Shown here: positions 6,317 to 8,487 of the stretch, piece after piece
Numbering within the stretch: position 1 is the first letter of the stretch
Layout: each line of letters begins with the position of its first letter
Assembly (NCBI GenBank): GCA_052143655.1
Contig: JBKQSL010000300.1
Span: 1-8,487 of the forward strand
DNA length: 8,487 bases
Source: CAVSUR01 sp052143655
Lineage (GTDB): Bacteria; Actinomycetota; Actinomycetes; Streptosporangiales; Streptosporangiaceae
Direction of reading: 5' to 3'
Position numbers and translations under genes: made by a program
Notes under the pieces: model-generated
What the model saw: the letters and a program-made list of their open reading frames with translations, nothing else
The model's database searches: none
What the model was told of the DNA's origin: nothing

Positions 6317-6350
6317 CCGACTTGAACCCACATAGGACCGACTTGAACCC
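6317..6350. repeat. Tandem CCGACTTGAACCC repeat
   Basis: The 13-base sequence CCGACTTGAACCC occurs at 6317-6329 and 6338-6350, a 21-base period, with an eight-base linker. Two copies only. The complementary strand superficially resembles a tRNA T-arm, but the stem does not pair. Confidence 0.7.
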
Positions 6351-6444
6351 CCATGGCGGGCTATCAGTTGTCGATGGCGGGCATCGGCCCGGTGGCCTGC
6401 AGGGAAGCTGAGATTGGCGACAGCGATGTCGGTCAGCTTGGCCG

Positions 6445-6579
6445 GTGACGGCGGCATCCTCGGGCCAGATTCTCCCGCGTGAGCCGCAGCATCAGGCCGT
6501 GGATGTCCTGGCGCCGCTTGACGCGTCTGTGCAGCGCCGCAAGCCGCTCGGCGACGTGATCAACGAGTACCACCGAGCC
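6445..6579 (+). pseudogene. Transposase C-terminal tail remnant
   Basis: In the frame starting at 6445 the residues LDASVQRRKPLGDVINEYHRAG (about 6514-6579) resemble the extreme C-terminus of actinobacterial DDE/integrase-core transposases, which often ends in a form like RRxxLGGxINEYxxAA. None of the catalytic core is present upstream; the frame is closed by a TGA at 6409-6411 and the intervening residues are unrelated. After HRAG, where such proteins end, the frame runs on antisense to the oxidoreductase remnant, so a junction lies near 6577-6584. This is a short motif match from memory, with moderate support. If right, it is the footprint of a deleted insertion sequence. Confidence 0.4.
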
Positions 6580-6759
6580 GGCCACCAGCACGAGCTTCCC
6601 GCGCACGTGACCGTCCTCGCTGACGCGGTGCGCCGCCGCGATCTCGGCGAGCGGAAAGGTCTGCGCGACCGGGAGCGAGAAGCGCCCGGACTCGATCAGC
6701 TCGTCGATCCCGGCGACCGCGTGGACCGCGCGGCCAGCGTCCCCGCTGCTGGATCGCAA
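6580..6759 (-). pseudogene. Zinc-type NADPH:quinone oxidoreductase, C-terminal remnant
   Basis: On the minus strand about 45 residues, IDELIESGRFSLPVAQTFPL followed by AEIAAAHRVSEDGHVRGKLVLV, match the end of the medium-chain (zinc-binding or quinone) dehydrogenase family, where the last helix and GKLVL strand close the protein. The NADP-binding Rossmann fold and the catalytic N-terminal domain, normally about 250 residues, are missing: immediately upstream lies the MarR promoter. The normal stop soon after GKLVLV is also missing, and the frame reads on into unrelated sequence as far as 6433. Both ends are thus cut. The 5' limit is uncertain; recognisable similarity starts near 6715. Confidence 0.65.
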
Positions 6760-6766
6760 GCGTGAA

Positions 6767-6788
6767 CTTGCAAGATTGATCTAGCAAG
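6767..6788. promoter_or_regulatory. MarR operator, 22-bp imperfect palindrome
   Basis: CTTGCAAGAT-TG-ATCTAGCAAG: two 10-bp halves, symmetric at nine of ten positions. MarR-family dimers typically bind sites of this size in their own promoters. It covers the -35 box and most of the spacer of the promoter ahead of the MarR gene, so binding would repress the marR-exporter operon. A smaller repeat, CTAGC-AAG-GCTAG (6781-6793), overlaps it and reaches the -10 box. Confidence 0.7.
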
Positions 6789-6796
6789 GCTAGACT
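6768..6796 (+). promoter_or_regulatory. Promoter of the MarR-MFS operon, probably leaderless
   Basis: TTGCAA (6768-6773) and TAGACT (6791-6796) are separated by 17 bases, each matching sigma-70 consensus at four of six positions. The expected transcription start, seven bases on, is the A of the MarR ATG at 6803. No Shine-Dalgarno precedes that ATG. Confidence 0.6.
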
Positions 6797-6802
6797 TTGT
6801 AT

Positions 6803-7240
6803 ATGCCTCAGGATCCGGATGTCAACGATGTTGCAGCCGCTCTGCAGATGAGCATCGGCTTGTGCATACGACAGCTGCGTCAGATGCCAGCGGAGGGCGA
6901 CCTGAGCTTGCCGGAGGCCTCGGTCCTCAAGCGATTGGATCGAAGCGGTCCGAGCTCGGTGACCGAGTTGGCCAAGGCCGAGCAGATCAGCGTGCAGTCG
7001 ATGGGAACGACGCTGGGGGCGCTAGAGGCACGTGGCCTCGTCCAGCGACATCCCCATCCGACCGACGGGCGGCGTTCGGTTCTTTCGATCACCAAGTCCG
7101 GCACACGGGTACTGAGCGACAAGCACAACGGGCGCGCCGAGCAGCTGGCAAAGGCCCTATCGACCGGTTTTAGCCCTGCTGAGCTTCGACAGCTGATGGT
7201 GGCCGCGCCCCTGATTGAGCGGCTGGCGCAGAGCCTGTGA
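6803..7240 (+). CDS. MarR-family transcriptional regulator
   Basis: 145 residues from the ATG at 6803; an in-frame TTG at 6797 is less likely because the promoter places the transcript start at the ATG. The winged helix-turn-helix is clear: SVTELAKAEQISVQSMGTTL (52-71) with recognition helix and then LEARGLVQRHPHPTDGRRSV, the wing with its typical DxR motif (Asp88, Arg90). The flanking N- and C-terminal helices (about 6-27 and 110-145) form the dimerisation domain. MarR proteins repress drug-efflux or oxidative-stress genes and release DNA on binding a phenolic ligand or on cysteine oxidation; the single Cys is at residue 21. The stop overlaps the exporter start (GTGA), so both are translated from one mRNA. 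The exporter is the probable regulated gene. Confidence 0.92.
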   Translation: MPQDPDVNDVAAALQMSIGLCIRQLRQMPAEGDLSLPEASVLKRLDRSGPSSVTELAKAEQISVQSMGTTLGALEARGLVQRHPHPTDGRRSVLSITKSGTRVLSDKHNGRAEQLAKALSTGFSPAELRQLMVAAPLIERLAQSL

Positions 7241-8487
7241 CCGCCGATCGTGACGCGCGGCGCCGTTCCGTGGTGCTGGTCACGTGTTGTCTGAGCGTGT
7301 TCATGGCGGGCCTCGACACTACGATCGTCAATGTCGCCCTGCCGTCGATCCAGCACGCACTGCACGCGTCGGTGAGCGGTCTGCAGTGGACGATCGATGC
7401 CTACACCCTCGTTATTGCGTGCCTGCTCATGCTGTCGGGCTCGCTCGCGGACCGCTTCGGCCACCGCCGGGTCTTTCAGATCGGGCTGGCGGCGTTCTCG
7501 CTGGGCTCGCTGGCCTGCAGCCTGGCTCCGTCGCTCGGGTTCCTGATCGCCTTCCGCGGACTGCAGGCCATCGGCGGGTCGATGCTCAACCCAGTGGCGA
7601 TGGCGATCATCGCCAACACGTTCACCGACCGCGCTGGTCGCGCGAAGGCGATCGGCATGTGGGGATCGGTCGCCGGGCTCAGCCTCGCCAGCGGCCCGGT
7701 GCTCGGGGGCCTGCTGGTCAGCGGGATCGGGTGGCGTTCGATCTTCTGGATCAACATTCCCGTCGGCCTGATCGCGATCGCGCTCACGCGACGGTTCGTG
7801 CCCGAGTCGCGGGCCGAGCATCCCCGGCGGCTTGACCCTCCCGGTCAGCTGCTGGTGATTGCGCTGCTGGGCTGCCTGACCGCGGGGATCATCGAGGGGC
7901 CGCGCAGCGGGTGGGGCTCGGCGCCGATCGTCGCGCTGTTCGCGGTTGCCGTGCTCGCGGCGATCGTGCTGGTCGTGGTCGAGTCCCGGCGGCGTGAGCC
8001 GCTGGTCGACATGCGGTATTTCCGCAGCGCGCCGTTCTCGGGCGCGGCGTTGATCGGGGTGGTCGCGCTCGCGACCCTAGGAGGCTTTCTGTTCCTCAAC
8101 ACGCTGTACCTGCAGGACGTCCGCGGCTACAGCGCGCTGGACGCCGGATTGCTCACGATCCCGATGGCCGTGATGCTCGGCGTGCTCTCCACCGTCTCAG
8201 GCCGGCTGGTGGCCAGCCGTGGGCCCAGGCTCGCTCTGATCATGTCCGGTGGACTGATCGCCGTGGGCGCGATCCTGCTGATCGGCCTTAGCGCCCACAC
8301 CGCTGTGTGGTATCTGATCGTCGCCTACCTCATCTACGGTGCAGGCGCGGGTCTGGTCAACGCCCCGATTACCAACACCGCACTCTCGGGCATGCCCCGA
8401 GACCAAGCCGGTGTCGCGGGAGCGATCGCCTCCACCTGTCGCCAGACCGGCGCGGCCGTCGGGGTCGCGGTCACCGGCGCGATCATC
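7237..8487 (+). CDS. MFS drug exporter, DHA2 (EmrB/QacA-like), 3' end outside window
   Basis: Starts with GTG at 7237, overlapping the MarR stop by four bases, and stays open for 417 codons to the window end. The proton-antiport motifs of 14-helix DHA2 exporters are present in order: LDTTIVNVALPSIQ (26-39, motif D1), WTIDAYTLVIA (51-61), GSLADRFGHRR (68-78, motif A), RGLQAIGGSMLNP (107-119, motif B), ASGPVLGG (151-158, motif C) and WRSIFWINIPVG (166-177). These integral membrane pumps exchange protons for toxic cations, dyes or antibiotics. DHA2 proteins usually have 450-550 residues, so one to four helices remain beyond the window. The initial helix starts at about residue 11 with a short Arg-rich cytoplasmic N-terminus. 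Co-transcription with the repressor suggests substrate-induced expression. The natural substrate cannot be predicted; self-resistance to a secondary metabolite is one possibility. Confidence 0.93.
   Translation, partial: MTADRDARRRSVVLVTCCLSVFMAGLDTTIVNVALPSIQHALHASVSGLQWTIDAYTLVIACLLMLSGSLADRFGHRRVFQIGLAAFSLGSLACSLAPSLGFLIAFRGLQAIGGSMLNPVAMAIIANTFTDRAGRAKAIGMWGSVAGLSLASGPVLGGLLVSGIGWRSIFWINIPVGLIAIALTRRFVPESRAEHPRRLDPPGQLLVIALLGCLTAGIIEGPRSGWGSAPIVALFAVAVLAAIVLVVVESRRREPLVDMRYFRSAPFSGAALIGVVALATLGGFLFLNTLYLQDVRGYSALDAGLLTIPMAVMLGVLSTVSGRLVASRGPRLALIMSGGLIAVGAILLIGLSAHTAVWYLIVAYLIYGAGAGLVNAPITNTALSGMPRDQAGVAGAIASTCRQTGAAVGVAVTGAII

Larger units (their letters stand above)
5691..6444. other. 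Long region without a supported gene
   Basis: About 750 bases with no credible coding sequence. Open frames on both strands have Arg/Pro/Ala-rich translations with no motif; the longest alternatives (for example 6098-6457 on the minus strand, 119 residues) lack a properly spaced ribosome site and family resemblance. The stretch does hold ordered DNA: the 24-bp palindrome at 5737-5760, hairpins at 5901-5922 and 5957-5978, a 13-bp GAGAGT-C-ACTCTC repeat at 6119-6131 and a 21-base tandem repeat at 6317-6350. From about 6065 to 6300 the base composition is less GC-rich than on either side. Confidence 0.55.

Noticed and set aside
6317..6350. Possible tRNA fragment or attachment site: GGGTTCAAGTCGG on the minus strand resembles a T-arm
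   Set aside because: The stem bases beside the TTCAAGT loop do not pair, the motif is tandemly repeated, and no acceptor or anticodon arm or CCA end is nearby.
6098..6457. 119-residue minus-strand frame (beginning MPPSPAKLTDIAVANLSF)
   Set aside because: No recognised family, poorly spaced ribosome site, and its start overlaps the transposase remnant. It cannot be excluded but is not supportable.
6880..7821. 313-residue open frame on the minus strand
   Set aside because: It covers the MarR and MFS genes antisense; its Arg/Asp/His-rich sequence is a shadow.

Overview
The window is high-GC DNA with GTG starts, strong GC bias at third codon positions, GTGA-type gene overlaps and leaderless promoters, all typical of an actinobacterium. 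The genus cannot be read from the sequence. It looks like an accessory or rearranged part of a chromosome: intact small modules are separated by stretches holding only the 3' ends of other genes.

Layout. (1) 1-853, + strand: three gene tails lie back to back, namely the end of a VOC/glyoxalase protein, about 20 codons matching the end of a short-chain dehydrogenase, and a DUF1254/DUF1214 protein that has lost its N-terminal half and its start codon. (2) 854-1517: no supportable gene. (3) 1518-4273, - strand: a two-gene unit. The first gene encodes a membrane protein combining FHA, TPR and bacterial PH-like domains. The second encodes a lysozyme-like protein with no visible signal peptide and a long histidine-rich repeat tail. 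(4) 4536-4916, - strand: a small VOC protein. (5) 5037-5690, - strand: a complete vapBC toxin-antitoxin operon, with a perfect 17-bp operator inside a promoter that appears to give a leaderless mRNA. (6) 5691-6444: about 750 bp with no gene but with a 24-bp perfect palindrome, two strong hairpins and a short tandem repeat. (7) 6445-6760: a probable transposase tail (+) abutting the tail of a zinc-type NADPH:quinone oxidoreductase (-). (8) 6767-8487, + strand: a MarR repressor with a clear 22-bp operator/promoter, overlapping a DHA2-type MFS drug exporter that runs off the window.

Working together. MarR and the exporter form a self-regulated efflux operon. VapB and VapC form an autoregulated toxin-antitoxin pair. 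The FHA-TPR-PH protein and the His-rich lysozyme share an orientation and are 77 bp apart. They could link phosphothreonine sensing at the membrane to a wall-acting enzyme, and they are the best candidate here for an undescribed system, but the link is inferred only from domains and adjacency.
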